A stretch of 49,255 nucleotides of DNA from Pelagibacteraceae bacterium AG-439-F23 (lineage in GTDB: Bacteria > Pseudomonadota > Alphaproteobacteria > Pelagibacterales > Pelagibacteraceae). This document shows, in pieces, positions 9,464 through 17,916 of this stretch (the stretch's first letter is position 1; the number at the start of each line of letters is the position of its first letter). Below the pieces are notes generated by a model, which was given only the letters and a program-made list of their open reading frames with translations, was not told the DNA's origin and made no database searches. Location of the stretch: NCBI GenBank assembly GCA_003212415.1, contig QCPT01000009.1:1-49255 (forward strand), given 5' to 3'. Position numbers and translations under genes: made by a program.

Positions 9464-9795
9464 CAAAACAAATTATTTCATTAAGTGATAATGCTGCAAA
9501 AAGAATTAAAGAGATTATGTCTTCGGCAGAAAAAGAATCTTTAGGTGTTAGAGTAGGTGTAAAATCAGGTGGATGTGCAGGAATGTCTTATATTATGGAA
9601 TACACAAAGGAAGCAAAACCAAACGATGAATTAATTGAAGATAAAGGTGTAAAATTGTTTATAGATTCTGCTGCAATTATGTATCTTTTGGGTACACAAA
9701 TGGATTATAAAAAAGATGATTTTTCATCATCGTTTGTATTCAAAAATCCCAATGAAACTGAGCGTTGCGGATGCGGAGAATCTTTTAAAATATAG
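9460..9795 (+). CDS. sufA: A-type Fe-S carrier protein (SufA/IscA/HesB family)
   Basis: This A-type carrier transfers assembled [2Fe-2S]/[4Fe-4S] clusters to target apoproteins. The 111-residue protein has the three conserved cysteines: C39 in SGGCAGMSY and C103/C105 in the C-terminal RCGCGESF. It is the last gene of the iscR-suf operon and overlaps sufT by ATGA. ErpA or IscA naming is possible because the members are close in sequence; position in the suf operon favours SufA. No terminator hairpin is visible in the 60 bases that follow. Confidence 0.95.
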   Translation: MTKQIISLSDNAAKRIKEIMSSAEKESLGVRVGVKSGGCAGMSYIMEYTKEAKPNDELIEDKGVKLFIDSAAIMYLLGTQMDYKKDDFSSSFVFKNPNETERCGCGESFKI

Positions 9796-9855
9796 TTTTA
9801 ATTATAATGCATATCTGAATTGCAAGAAATGCATAACTATGTTATTTAATGATTC

Positions 9856-10044
9856 ATGAGAGATACAAAGCATTTAAAATCAAATTCAGATAAATTGGCT
9901 CAGACAAATAAAGAAAAGATTTTGTTTAGATCTCAAAGAAAAGCAGTTAATGCTGGAGCAAATGGAACATTGGAATACACAATTAAAGAAGGTGTAAATA
10001 AGCAAAAAATTGCAGACAGCCAACTAATTAAAAACAAAAAATAA
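9856..10044 (+). CDS. Small basic hypothetical protein
   Basis: I do not recognise this 62-residue protein. It is rich in Lys, Asn and Gln, has no cysteine, no membrane segment and no signal peptide, and looks soluble and possibly helical. It lies 60 bases after sufA in the same direction and 19 bases from the end of the convergent glnA, so it fits a gap that would otherwise be empty. Codon usage looks like that of neighbouring genes. The 60-base leader contains two copies of ATGCATA 22 bases apart (9807-9813 and 9829-9835). It could be a real small gene or a chance frame. Confidence 0.5.
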   Translation: MRDTKHLKSNSDKLAQTNKEKILFRSQRKAVNAGANGTLEYTIKEGVNKQKIADSQLIKNKK

Positions 10045-10063
10045 TTTAGTAAAATATATTTTA

Positions 10064-11470
10064 TTAACTACTGTAGTACATATCAAACTCAATAGGGTGA
10101 GGCGTATGTTCAAGATTGTAAATCTCTTCAAATTTAAGAGCTATATAGGCATCAATTTGATCATCTGAAAATACATTTCCTTGTTTTAAGAATTTTCTAT
10201 CAGTATCTAAACTTTCCATAGCTTCTCTTAAGGATCCACAAACAGTTGGAATATTTTTTATTTCATTTTCAGAAAGTGTATACAAGTCTTTATCAAATGA
10301 TTTACCTGGATCAATCTTGTTCTTTATACCATCTAAACCAGCCATTAACATAGCAGCAAAAGTTAAATATGGATTACCAGCAGCATCAGGAAATCTAATT
10401 TCACATCTTGCACCTTTTTTATTTAAAGTAATAGGTATTCTACACGAAGCTGATCTATTTCTTGCTGAATACGCTAAAAGTACTGGGGCTTCAAAACCTG
10501 GTATTAATCTTTTGTAGCTATTTGTAGTAGCATTTGAAAATGCGTTTATTGCTTTAGCATGTTTTAATATTCCACCAATGTAATACAAAGCGGTTTGGGA
10601 TAATCCAGAATATTTATTTCCAGAGAAAACTGGAGTTTTTCCTTTCCATATAGATTGGTGAATATGCATACCAGATCCATTATCTCCTTTTACTGGCTTT
10701 GGCATAAAGGTTGCAGTTTTTCCAAAAGAGTGAGATACCATTTGAACAACATATTTATATAGTTGAACGTTATCTGCTTGATCTACAAGTGTGCCGAACA
10801 ACATTCCTAATTCATGTTGGCTTGGCGCAACTTCATGATGATGCTTTTCAACAACTATACCAACATCTCTTAAACCTTTTAAATATTCTCCTCTCATATC
10901 TTGAGCACTATCAACTGGAGGCACTGGAAAATATCCACCTTTTACCCCAGGTCTATGACCCATGTTTCCATTATCATATTTTTTTCCAGAGTTATAAGGA
11001 CCTTCTGAACTATCAATTACAAATCCAGTTTCATTCATATCGTTTTTAATTCTTACATCGTCAAAAACAAAAAACTCAGGTTCGGGTCCAAAATAAGCTT
11101 TGTCGCCTATACCAGTTTTCTTTAAATAAGCTTCAGCTTTTTTTGCTATACCTCTTGGGTCTCTTTCATAAGGATCTTTTTTTACAGCGTCTAAGATATC
11201 GCAAAATAGAACTAAGGTATTATGAGAAGTGAAAGGATCAATAATTTTTCTATTAAGATCAGGTTTTAATATCATATCAGACTCGTTAATAGCTTTCCAG
11301 CCAGCAATAGAAGAACCATCAAAAAATACACCATCATTTAGCATGCTCTCATCTACTGCAGTTGCATCCATTGTAAGATGTTGCAATTTTCCTTTTGGAT
11401 CAGTAAATCTTAAATCCACAAATTCGATTTCTTTGTCTTTCATTAATTTTAATACTTTTCCTGAGCTCAT
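10064..11470 (-). CDS. glnA: Glutamine synthetase type I
   Basis: GlnA makes glutamine from glutamate, ammonia and ATP and is the main route of ammonium assimilation. At 468 residues it is a standard GSI dodecamer subunit. Visible signatures are the N-terminal FVDLRFTDPKGKLQHLT, FFDGSSIAGW near residue 48, the ATP-site segment KPVKGDNGSGMHIHQSIW near 258-275, and NRSASCRIPI near 338. The adenylylation-loop region near residue 397 reads DLYTLSENE and contains a tyrosine, so covalent control is possible. A purine-rich AGGAAA precedes the ATG. The upstream 153 bases, shared with the divergent ybaK-like gene, carry AT-rich promoter-like DNA but no riboswitch that I can fold. Confidence 0.98.
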   Translation of the reverse strand: MSSGKVLKLMKDKEIEFVDLRFTDPKGKLQHLTMDATAVDESMLNDGVFFDGSSIAGWKAINESDMILKPDLNRKIIDPFTSHNTLVLFCDILDAVKKDPYERDPRGIAKKAEAYLKKTGIGDKAYFGPEPEFFVFDDVRIKNDMNETGFVIDSSEGPYNSGKKYDNGNMGHRPGVKGGYFPVPPVDSAQDMRGEYLKGLRDVGIVVEKHHHEVAPSQHELGMLFGTLVDQADNVQLYKYVVQMVSHSFGKTATFMPKPVKGDNGSGMHIHQSIWKGKTPVFSGNKYSGLSQTALYYIGGILKHAKAINAFSNATTNSYKRLIPGFEAPVLLAYSARNRSASCRIPITLNKKGARCEIRFPDAAGNPYLTFAAMLMAGLDGIKNKIDPGKSFDKDLYTLSENEIKNIPTVCGSLREAMESLDTDRKFLKQGNVFSDDQIDAYIALKFEEIYNLEHTPHPIEFDMYYSS

Positions 11471-11623
11471 TTTTTTTCCTATTAAATTTTGTTAGTTTTT
11501 AATATCAAAAAATTATAGATTAATATTGTTTATTATTGATATATCACCTATGCATTTCTTACATATATAAATGGGAATTAATGAGAAATAATCAATTCAC
11601 AATTTGTTACAATTATTAGTTGA

Positions 11624-12103
11624 ATGGAAAATATATTAGACAAGGAATCAGTTAGAAGAGTTATTAAAATTTTAGATGAATTTGACCCAAGTTTAAAGGT
11701 AGAAATATTAAATAGTTCAGCCAGAACTGCAAAAGATGCGGCCTCATCTTTAAATTGTGAGGTTGGGGCAATAGTAAAAAGTTTACTATTAAGAACTGAA
11801 AATGATTTTATTTTATGTTTAGTGTCAGGTGATAATCGTTGCTCTCTAAATAAGGTTAAAAAAATTATTAATTTAAAAGATGTTTCCATGGCAGATGCTG
11901 ACCAAGTTAAAATTGTAACTGGTTTTTCAATAGGAGGGGTCTCACCTGTTGCTCATTTAAAAAAAATTAAAATACTGGTAGATTTATCTTTATCAAGGTT
12001 TGAGTATGTTTATGCAGCAGCAGGTCATCCTCATTCTATTTTTAAGATTACTTATAAACAACTAGTTAAGCTTACTAATGGCAAAGAAGAGGATATAATT
12101 TAA
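11624..12103 (+). CDS. YbaK/EbsC-family aminoacyl-tRNA deacylase
   Basis: This 159-residue protein belongs to the YbaK/ProRS-editing-domain family, which hydrolyses mischarged tRNAs such as Cys-tRNA-Pro or Ala-tRNA-Pro. The conserved block CEVGAIVKSLLL (about residues 46-57) contains the catalytic lysine, and IGGVSPVAHLKK (about 103-114) together with AAAGHPHSIFKI near 137 is family-typical. Which tRNA it edits cannot be read from the sequence. Its stop touches the start codon of the EamA transporter gene, so the pair is an operon. Confidence 0.88.
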   Translation: MENILDKESVRRVIKILDEFDPSLKVEILNSSARTAKDAASSLNCEVGAIVKSLLLRTENDFILCLVSGDNRCSLNKVKKIINLKDVSMADADQVKIVTGFSIGGVSPVAHLKKIKILVDLSLSRFEYVYAAAGHPHSIFKITYKQLVKLTNGKEEDII

Positions 12104-12997
12104 ATGAGAGAACCAAAACTATTAGACTATTTTCTTCTAACAATTTTAGCTTTGATATGGTCTTCAGCATTTTTTAATATTAAAATAGCAACCTATTCTT
12201 ATGGTCCTGTTACAATTGCTTTTTTAAGGATATTTTTTGGAACTATACCTTTGATTGCTCTATGTTTTTTTAAAAAAATAAAAATTGAAGCATTTTCAAA
12301 GGATTGGTATTGGTTTGCTTCTATAGGAATAATAAATTTAGTTATACCATTTTTTTTAATAGCCTACGGAGTTCAAAAAGTCCAAAGTAATCTAGCGGCC
12401 ATTTTAATGGCAAGTACACCATTAAGTGCAACACTGTTAGCCCATCTTTTCACTGATAACGAAAAAATTAATTTTACCAAAGCAATAGGTGTCCTAGTTG
12501 GTTTTTCAGGAATCGTTTTTTTATTTTCTGATAATATTTTAATAAATAAGGAAAATTTTCTTTCAGCACTATTAATATTAATTGGATCAACTTTTTATGT
12601 TATTGGTGGATTGTTGACTATAAAAATAAGTAATAAAAAAAATGAAAACGTAACAGCTTCGATATTAATTTGGGCAACTATTTTTTTGTTTCCTATTACA
12701 GCCTATTTTGAAAAACCTTGGAATTTAAATCCAAGCATAGAATCTACAATATCTGTTATTTATCTTGGAGTGTTTGCGACAGGTCTTGCTTGGTTACTTA
12801 GATTTAGAATTTTAAAAAATAACGGATTAGTTTTTCAAGCTCAAGTAGCTTATTTAATTCCAATATTTGGTGTAATTTTAGGATATGTATTTTTAAAGGA
12901 GTTAATTACTCCAAAAGTTTTAGTAGCACTTGTTGCTGTTATAATTGGAATTTATCTAGTAAAAAAATCTAACAAAAATAATATTGTTCCGGAATAG
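12104..12997 (+). CDS. EamA-family (DMT superfamily) permease
   Basis: This 297-residue inner-membrane protein has about ten predicted hydrophobic segments arranged as two EamA repeats. The first repeat begins LLTILALIWSSAFFNIKIA and the second starts near residue 150. The C-terminal stretch resembles the FKE-type motif (FLKELITP) found in RhaT/YdcZ/EamA exporters. Family members export amino acids or metabolites, or import sugars; the substrate here is unknown. It begins directly at the end of the deacylase gene and is followed eight bases later by the PhyH-type dioxygenase gene. Confidence 0.9.
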   Translation: MREPKLLDYFLLTILALIWSSAFFNIKIATYSYGPVTIAFLRIFFGTIPLIALCFFKKIKIEAFSKDWYWFASIGIINLVIPFFLIAYGVQKVQSNLAAILMASTPLSATLLAHLFTDNEKINFTKAIGVLVGFSGIVFLFSDNILINKENFLSALLILIGSTFYVIGGLLTIKISNKKNENVTASILIWATIFLFPITAYFEKPWNLNPSIESTISVIYLGVFATGLAWLLRFRILKNNGLVFQAQVAYLIPIFGVILGYVFLKELITPKVLVALVAVIIGIYLVKKSNKNNIVPE

Positions 12998-13005
12998 ATT
13001 TTATT

Positions 13006-13842
13006 ATGTCTAAACTTATCTCTAAAGAAGAAATAGAAAAATTCAATAAAGAAGGAGCTATTTTTTTAAAAAATAAATTTGATATTAAATGGATAGAAAA
13101 ATTAAAAAAAGGAATCAAATATGATATAAAAAATCCAAGTCCTAGATTTAAATCTCATACTATAAAATCAAATGTTCCAGCTTATTTAGAAGATTATTGG
13201 ACTTGGGATTTGGTTCCAGAGTTTAAAGACTTTGTATTTAACTCACCATATGCTGAGATTGCATCTGAATTAATGCATGCAAAAAAAATAAATCTTGTAA
13301 TGGATAATTGGTTTTTAAGAGAAAGTGGTTCTAAATCATCAACACCTTTTCATCATGATATAAGCTATTTTGATATGGAAGGAACAATGTGTGTTCTTTG
13401 GTTGCCACTTCAAGCAACAGGAAAAGATGAAGGCGTGGCTTGGGTTAAAGGTTCCCATTTATGGAATAAACTTTTTTTAAGAGTTCTCTTTAAAGATGGA
13501 CATAAGATTGAAGGAAATGAATGCATTATAAATGGAAAAAAATATGAATTACCTCCTGATATTCTGGGTAATAAAGAAAAATATGAATTTTTGAAATGGG
13601 ATTGTGAACCTGGAGATTGTGTTATTTTTGATATGAGAACTCTTCATGGAGTTCTTAGTACTTCAATACCTAAAAAAACATTAAGCAGATATACTTTGAG
13701 AGTTGCTAAAGAAGATGCAAAAATTAGTTACATAGGAGATTGGACTAGTTATAATTATAGAAAAGCTATGCAAGAAGCAGGATATAAAAACGGAGATAAA
13801 TTAGGGGGTAAAATGTTTCCCGTTTTATATGAAAAAAATTAA
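13006..13842 (+). CDS. Phytanoyl-CoA dioxygenase (PhyH)-family oxygenase
   Basis: This 278-residue protein has the fold signature of Fe(II)/2-oxoglutarate-dependent PhyH oxygenases. The iron ligands appear as the HxD pair in FHHDISYFD near residue 117, with the distal His in RTLHGVLST near residue 214. An Arg a few residues later (SRYTLRVA) probably binds 2-oxoglutarate. The start follows the EamA gene closely, suggesting joint expression. The substrate is unknown; marine members hydroxylate small osmolyte- or phosphonate-like compounds as well as lipids. Its TAA overlaps the TAA of the ABC ATPase gene on the other strand. Confidence 0.87.
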   Translation: MSKLISKEEIEKFNKEGAIFLKNKFDIKWIEKLKKGIKYDIKNPSPRFKSHTIKSNVPAYLEDYWTWDLVPEFKDFVFNSPYAEIASELMHAKKINLVMDNWFLRESGSKSSTPFHHDISYFDMEGTMCVLWLPLQATGKDEGVAWVKGSHLWNKLFLRVLFKDGHKIEGNECIINGKKYELPPDILGNKEKYEFLKWDCEPGDCVIFDMRTLHGVLSTSIPKKTLSRYTLRVAKEDAKISYIGDWTSYNYRKAMQEAGYKNGDKLGGKMFPVLYEKN

Positions 13843-14636
13843 TTTGATTTATTAATTCTATCCATTTCTTGAAGTTCTACTTCAAGCTTGTCTAATTCTT
13901 CACCACCAGCCATCATTCCTAGTAGTTTTTCTCTTGTTAAATCTTTTTTTGAATAAGTACCTAGACTTTTTCCTCTATTTAAGACTGTAAAACTATTTCC
14001 AACAGGGAATGCATGATGAACATTGTGAGTAATCAGGATAACCCCCAAACCTTGTGAAGCTGCTTTGACTATGTATTTTAAAACTACAGAAGCTTGATGT
14101 ACACCTAAAGCTGAAGTTGGCTCGTCTAAAATTAAAAGCTTTGCACCAAAATATATTGCTCTCGATATTGCAAGACATTGTCTTTCTCCTCCTGACATTG
14201 TTCCTACTGCTTGAGAAGGATCTCTTATGTCAATACCTATTTGTCCCATTCGTTCTGCAGCAATTTTATTAGATTTTTCAATATCAAAGGATTTAAAAAA
14301 AGGAATTCCTTTTTGAGGCTCTCTACCCATAAAAAAGTTTCTTGTAACACTCATTAAAGGAACCAAAGCAAGATCTTGATAAACAGTTGCTATTCCCATA
14401 TCCAAAGCATCTTTTGGAGAGTCAAACATAGTTTTTTCTCCTTCAACAATTATTTCTCCTTCATCTGGTTTATGTACTCCAGATAAAGTTTTAATTAATG
14501 TTGATTTTCCTGCTCCATTATCGCCAAGGAGACACATTATCTCTCCTTTTTTGACTTTCATTGTAACATCTTTAAGGGCAATTACTTTTCCAAAGAATTT
14601 ACTTATATTATTGAATTGAACTAAATATTCAGACAT
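13839..14636 (-). CDS. Sugar/polyol ABC transporter ATP-binding protein (FrcA-like)
   Basis: This cytoplasmic ATPase energises import of a sugar or polyol. It has a single ABC domain of 265 residues, as in FrcA, rather than the double domain of RbsA. Walker A is GDNGAGKST at residues 38-46, the signature is [15 protein letters not shown] near 145, and Walker B is [12 protein letters not shown] near 169. It starts inside the TAATG overlap at the end of the permease gene. Genomic position with iolG and iolE makes myo-inositol or another cyclitol a plausible substrate, but the sequence alone does not show it. Confidence 0.92.
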   Translation of the reverse strand: MSEYLVQFNNISKFFGKVIALKDVTMKVKKGEIMCLLGDNGAGKSTLIKTLSGVHKPDEGEIIVEGEKTMFDSPKDALDMGIATVYQDLALVPLMSVTRNFFMGREPQKGIPFFKSFDIEKSNKIAAERMGQIGIDIRDPSQAVGTMSGGERQCLAISRAIYFGAKLLILDEPTSALGVHQASVVLKYIVKAASQGLGVILITHNVHHAFPVGNSFTVLNRGKSLGTYSKKDLTREKLLGMMAGGEELDKLEVELQEMDRINKSN

Positions 14637-15763
14637 TATTTGCTTTCAGTAACTTTTCTTCTTATATAATTATTAAATATTACAGCTATCAACATCATAG
14701 CTCCTAAAAAAACTTTAAACCAATCAGTATCTATATCTGTGTAAAAAATTCCCATCGAAACTGTTCCAAATATTAAAGCACCAAATGCTGCTCCAATTGC
14801 TGATCCATATCCTCCAGTTAACAAACAACCTCCAACAACTGCTGCTGCAATTGCTTCTAATTCTTTAAGCGTTCCTCTCATAGTATCTGCAGATCCTGCA
14901 TCTAAAACTTGAATACAGGCAAAAATAGTAGAAGCTACAGCTGTTCCTATAAATAAACTGATTTTAACTCTTCCTACTGGAACTCCAACATTTGTCGCTC
15001 CAACTTTGTCACCACCTGATGCAAAAATCCAATTTCCATATCTTGTTTTCATTAAAATCCAAGTTGCAAAAATTGTTAGTCCGATAAACCACATTACTGA
15101 CGGAGGTATACCAGTTGCCAATGGAGTGCCGTCCGTTCTTAATTCTATTAATTTCATAGAACCTAACCAAGTAAAAAGCCATTTAAAAGTATCCGTTGCA
15201 AATATCCATGCAATAGGATCGTTTTCAATTAATACTCTTAAACCGGGCACTTGAGTCCTTCCCGTGATTAATCTTGTAATTGCTAAAGTTGCTCCTCTTA
15301 AAATAAACAGCATTGCCAAAGTTACTATAAAAGATGGCAGACCAGTTCTAACTACCAGTATACCATTAAAGTATCCGACCAACACAGCCATAGCTAGCGC
15401 AAAAATGATACTCATCCATAATGGCCAACCCCAATATATTGCTGGAATTGCTATACATATTCCAGCAAAACCGATCATTGATCCTATTGACAAATCAAAT
15501 TCACCACCAATCATTAACATAGCAGCTGCGATTGCAATAATTCCTAAATTTGCAGAAACATCTAAAAAATTTAATGCTCCATAAGCACTAAACATTCCTG
15601 TATCACCCGCAACAATACCAAAAAATATAAATACAAGTATAGACCCACCTAAGGCACCCAGCTCAGGTCTATTTAATAATACTTTTAAATTTGAAACTTT
15701 TTTAAGTCTTTCGTCTTTATTAAAATCTTTTTTTGATGAAATACTTTTAGATTTTTCAGACAT
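14636..15763 (-). CDS. Sugar/polyol ABC transporter permease (RbsC/FrcC-like)
   Basis: This inner-membrane permease is of the branched-chain/ribose (BPD_transp_2) type: 375 residues with roughly ten hydrophobic segments after a charged N-terminal extension of ~45 residues. Typical blocks are [19 protein letters not shown] near residues 78-96, [17 protein letters not shown] near 141, and [21 protein letters not shown] near 303. It is the second gene of the binding protein-permease-ATPase operon and is separated from the binding protein gene by a strong terminator-like hairpin. Its stop codon and the ATPase start share one base (TAATG). Confidence 0.93.
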   Translation of the reverse strand: MSEKSKSISSKKDFNKDERLKKVSNLKVLLNRPELGALGGSILVFIFFGIVAGDTGMFSAYGALNFLDVSANLGIIAIAAAMLMIGGEFDLSIGSMIGFAGICIAIPAIYWGWPLWMSIIFALAMAVLVGYFNGILVVRTGLPSFIVTLAMLFILRGATLAITRLITGRTQVPGLRVLIENDPIAWIFATDTFKWLFTWLGSMKLIELRTDGTPLATGIPPSVMWFIGLTIFATWILMKTRYGNWIFASGGDKVGATNVGVPVGRVKISLFIGTAVASTIFACIQVLDAGSADTMRGTLKELEAIAAAVVGGCLLTGGYGSAIGAAFGALIFGTVSMGIFYTDIDTDWFKVFLGAMMLIAVIFNNYIRRKVTESK

Positions 15764-15780
15764 TTGTAAAAATTTTATTG

Positions 15781-15816
15781 AAAAAAAAGGCCTGACTATA
15801 TTTTAGTCAGGCCTTT
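15781..15816 (-). terminator. Hairpin with T-tract between binding-protein and permease genes
   Basis: A perfect 13-bp stem (15786-15798 paired with 15804-15816; core GGCCTGACTA) with a 5-base loop is followed on the minus strand by eight T residues (complement of 15781-15788, partly used in the stem). This has the full form of a Rho-independent terminator for the binding-protein transcript. The permease and ATPase genes lie downstream on the same strand and have no obvious separate promoter, so it probably acts as a partial terminator that makes the binding protein mRNA more abundant. Confidence 0.88.
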
Positions 15817-15826
15817 AAATTATATT

Positions 15827-16750
15827 TTATCTATAACCTTGAGCTGCCCACTTAATTACTTTGCTAGCATTGTCAGGAGTTACAAATCCAGGACCAGTCA
15901 TTACTACACCAGCTGGCATTGTTCCCCATCTCATATACTGTCCAAAGATAGCTATAGGCAAATACCCTTGTAGGTATTGTTGTTGGTCAATTAAAAACTC
16001 TACTTTACCTGCAGCAGCAGCTTTTAACATATTAGGAGACATATCAAATGTTCCAAGTCTTACTGAACCAACTTTACCAGCAGCTTCTAAAGCTTTAAGA
16101 GCCGCTTCACCAGATAAACCTGCGCCTAAAGTTAGGATAGTATCATATCCACCACCTAATTTAGCAGCAACAGCTTTTTGAATTTCTGTTGGGTCATTAG
16201 AAGTACCAAGTATATCAACACTTCCTCCGAAACCTTTTTTGAAACCCGCACATCTTCTATCAAGAGCTACGTTTCCAACCTCATGGTTAACGCATAGTGC
16301 TTTTTTTCCACCAGCAGCTTTCATTTTTTGTCCGCCACCAACACCAGCTTCAAACTCAGTTTGTCCAACGTGAGCACTGATACCTAAAGATGCATAATCA
16401 TCTGAACCAGAGTTCATTGAGATTACAGGTATACCAGCAGCGATTGCAGCTTTAACAGATTTTCCTAAAGCAGCAGCATCTGGTAATGTAATCACAATAC
16501 CTTTTGGTTTTTGCGATACAGCGTTATCAATTAGTTTTGCCATTTCAACCATGTCAAATGTTGCTGGAGCTGTATATTTGCAAGATATTCCCATATCTTT
16601 ACAACCAGCATCAACACCATTTTTAGCTACTGACCAAAAAGGGTCGTTAGCTTGACCGTGTGAAACAACAATTACATCTGTTGCCAATGCAGACACGGAC
16701 ATCAACGCCCAAGCAGCAATTGCCAACACAAAGTTTTTTAATGTTTTCAT
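15827..16750 (-). CDS. Sugar/polyol ABC transporter periplasmic binding protein
   Basis: This 307-residue periplasmic binding protein of the ribose/galactose (PBP type 1) family captures the substrate for the adjacent permease. A Sec signal peptide is clear: MKTLKN, a hydrophobic core, and cleavage after SALA at about residue 23. The mature N-terminus DVIVVSHGQANDPFWSVAKN is the usual first-domain strand and ligand region, and VGQTEFEAGV and DQQQYLQGYLPIA are further binding-protein blocks. It is less AT-rich in codon use and richer in Ala and Gly than its neighbours, as for abundant secreted proteins. A strong AGAGGG Shine-Dalgarno precedes it. Linkage to iolG, iolE and iolD suggests inositol; ribose or fructose remain possible. 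Confidence 0.92.
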   Translation of the reverse strand: MKTLKNFVLAIAAWALMSVSALATDVIVVSHGQANDPFWSVAKNGVDAGCKDMGISCKYTAPATFDMVEMAKLIDNAVSQKPKGIVITLPDAAALGKSVKAAIAAGIPVISMNSGSDDYASLGISAHVGQTEFEAGVGGGQKMKAAGGKKALCVNHEVGNVALDRRCAGFKKGFGGSVDILGTSNDPTEIQKAVAAKLGGGYDTILTLGAGLSGEAALKALEAAGKVGSVRLGTFDMSPNMLKAAAAGKVEFLIDQQQYLQGYLPIAIFGQYMRWGTMPAGVVMTGPGFVTPDNASKVIKWAAQGYR

Positions 16751-16757
16751 TAATTTT

Positions 16758-16763
16758 CCCTCT
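16758..16763 (-). promoter_or_regulatory. Strong Shine-Dalgarno for the binding-protein gene
   Basis: AGAGGG on the minus strand lies seven bases before the ATG at 16750. Most genes in this window have no recognisable Shine-Dalgarno sequence, so this marks the binding-protein gene as one expected to be translated heavily. Confidence 0.75.
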
Positions 16764-16772
16764 ATTGTTGTT

Positions 16773-16786
16773 AAAAGTTAACTTTT
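16773..16786. promoter_or_regulatory. Palindrome upstream of the binding-protein gene, possible operator
   Basis: AAAAGTTAACTTTT is a perfect 14-base palindrome 22 bases upstream of the binding-protein ATG. Its position in the leader or promoter of the transporter operon suits a repressor site. It is mostly A/T, so chance is a real possibility. Confidence 0.3.
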
Positions 16787-16860
16787 ATAAAAATAAAATT
16801 AGCATGAATTTAACAAGAATGTAAAGGTAGCTGGTTGTATTCTACTCTTGGTTGATTCAA

Positions 16861-17862
16861 TTAGAAATTCAATATTTCAAATTTTTTTGATGTTAATGAT
16901 TTTTTTGCAGCATTTGCCATTATTAAAGCTCTTCTTCCTTCTTCAAATTCTGCTAAAGGTTTAATGTTTTTTTTTATAAATTTTGAAAAGTCATAAAGTT
17001 GATTTCTGTAAGCGTCTTTGTATCTTTCAACGAAGAAATTCATTAAAGGAGCTTTGTTAGAAGTAGAATTATTTAGATATAAAGAAGCTTCATTTTCTCT
17101 TTTATTCTCCGAGACAATCATCCCTTTTGATCCAAATAACTCAACTCTTTGATCATAACCGAAGCTACAATGTCTTGAATTTGTAATTATACACTGAACT
17201 CCATTTTTGGATTTAATAACACAAGTAGCCAATTCATGATCTTTGATTTTATTAAATCTTTTGTCTGAAATATTACTTCCTGTTGCAATTAGATTAACAG
17301 GTTCATCTTTATCAAGATAAAATCTGACTAGATCAAAATCATGTATCATCATGTCTCGGAAAATACCGCCCGACTCTTTTAAGTATTTTATTGATGGTGG
17401 AGCTGGGTCACGACTAGTAATTATTATTTTTTCTAACTTTCCTATTTTTCCTTTTAAGAGTTGTTTTTTTAAATGATTGTGTCCTGGATCATATCTTCTG
17501 TTAAATCCTAGCTGAATTTTAGGATGAGATTTTTTTATTTTTTTTTTACAATCATTAATTTTTTTAATATTCAAATCTAATGGTTTTTCACAAAAAATTG
17601 CTTTTTTATACTTTACAGCTTCGAGTATTAATTTTATATGAGTTGATGTAGTTGAAGCAATAAATATTGCATCTAAATTTTTATCTTTAAATGCTATTGA
17701 AGGGCTTTCAATAGGAGAAGACTTTAATATTTTAGAAATTTTTTTAGTTAAATTTCTATTTAAATCGTACACGTATTTTAAATTAAAATCTTTATTCCTC
17801 ATAAGATTTTTCCCATGCATTAAACCAATTCTGCCAAGTCCAAATAATGCGATATCAATCAT
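16861..17862 (-). CDS. iolG: Inositol 2-dehydrogenase-like oxidoreductase (Gfo/Idh/MocA family)
   Basis: This 333-residue NAD(P)-dependent dehydrogenase most resembles IolG, which oxidises myo-inositol to 2-keto-myo-inositol. The Rossmann motif is LFGLGRIGLMHGKN near residues 5-18, the family EKP motif occurs in IFCEKPLDL near residue 93, FNRRYDPGHN is near residue 120, and the catalytic-site DMMIHDFDL is near 170. It is transcribed toward the ABC binding-protein gene 110 bases downstream and is divergent from iolE across 54 bases. That context supports the IolG call, although the family is broad and scyllo-inositol or other polyol dehydrogenases are alternatives. Confidence 0.85.
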   Translation of the reverse strand: MIDIALFGLGRIGLMHGKNLMRNKDFNLKYVYDLNRNLTKKISKILKSSPIESPSIAFKDKNLDAIFIASTTSTHIKLILEAVKYKKAIFCEKPLDLNIKKINDCKKKIKKSHPKIQLGFNRRYDPGHNHLKKQLLKGKIGKLEKIIITSRDPAPPSIKYLKESGGIFRDMMIHDFDLVRFYLDKDEPVNLIATGSNISDKRFNKIKDHELATCVIKSKNGVQCIITNSRHCSFGYDQRVELFGSKGMIVSENKRENEASLYLNNSTSNKAPLMNFFVERYKDAYRNQLYDFSKFIKKNIKPLAEFEEGRRALIMANAAKKSLTSKKFEILNF

Positions 17863-17875
17863 TTTTTTTGTTTGA

Positions 17876-17894
17876 ATTAAATTATTAATTTAAT
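17876..17894. promoter_or_regulatory. AT palindrome in the iolG-iolE divergent promoter region
   Basis: ATTAAATTA-T-TAATTTAAT is a perfect 19-base inverted repeat centred in the 54-base gap between the divergent iolG and iolE start codons, the expected place for a shared operator. It contains only A and T, so the chance rate is high in this genome. Confidence 0.3.
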
Positions 17895-17916
17895 ATCTTA
17901 ACTAAAATTATTTATT

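Noticed and set aside
10050-10063. Palindrome TAAAATATATTTTA between the small gene and glnA
   Set aside because: It is pure A/T, too weak for a terminator, and likely by chance in this base composition.
10711-11049. Plus-strand open frame of 112 codons opposite glnA
   Set aside because: It is antisense to conserved glnA codons, with a His/Leu/Gln-rich product and no domain.
11471-11623. Possible glutamine riboswitch before glnA
   Set aside because: I could not find the conserved glutamine-riboswitch core or stable helices; the region is mostly A/T.
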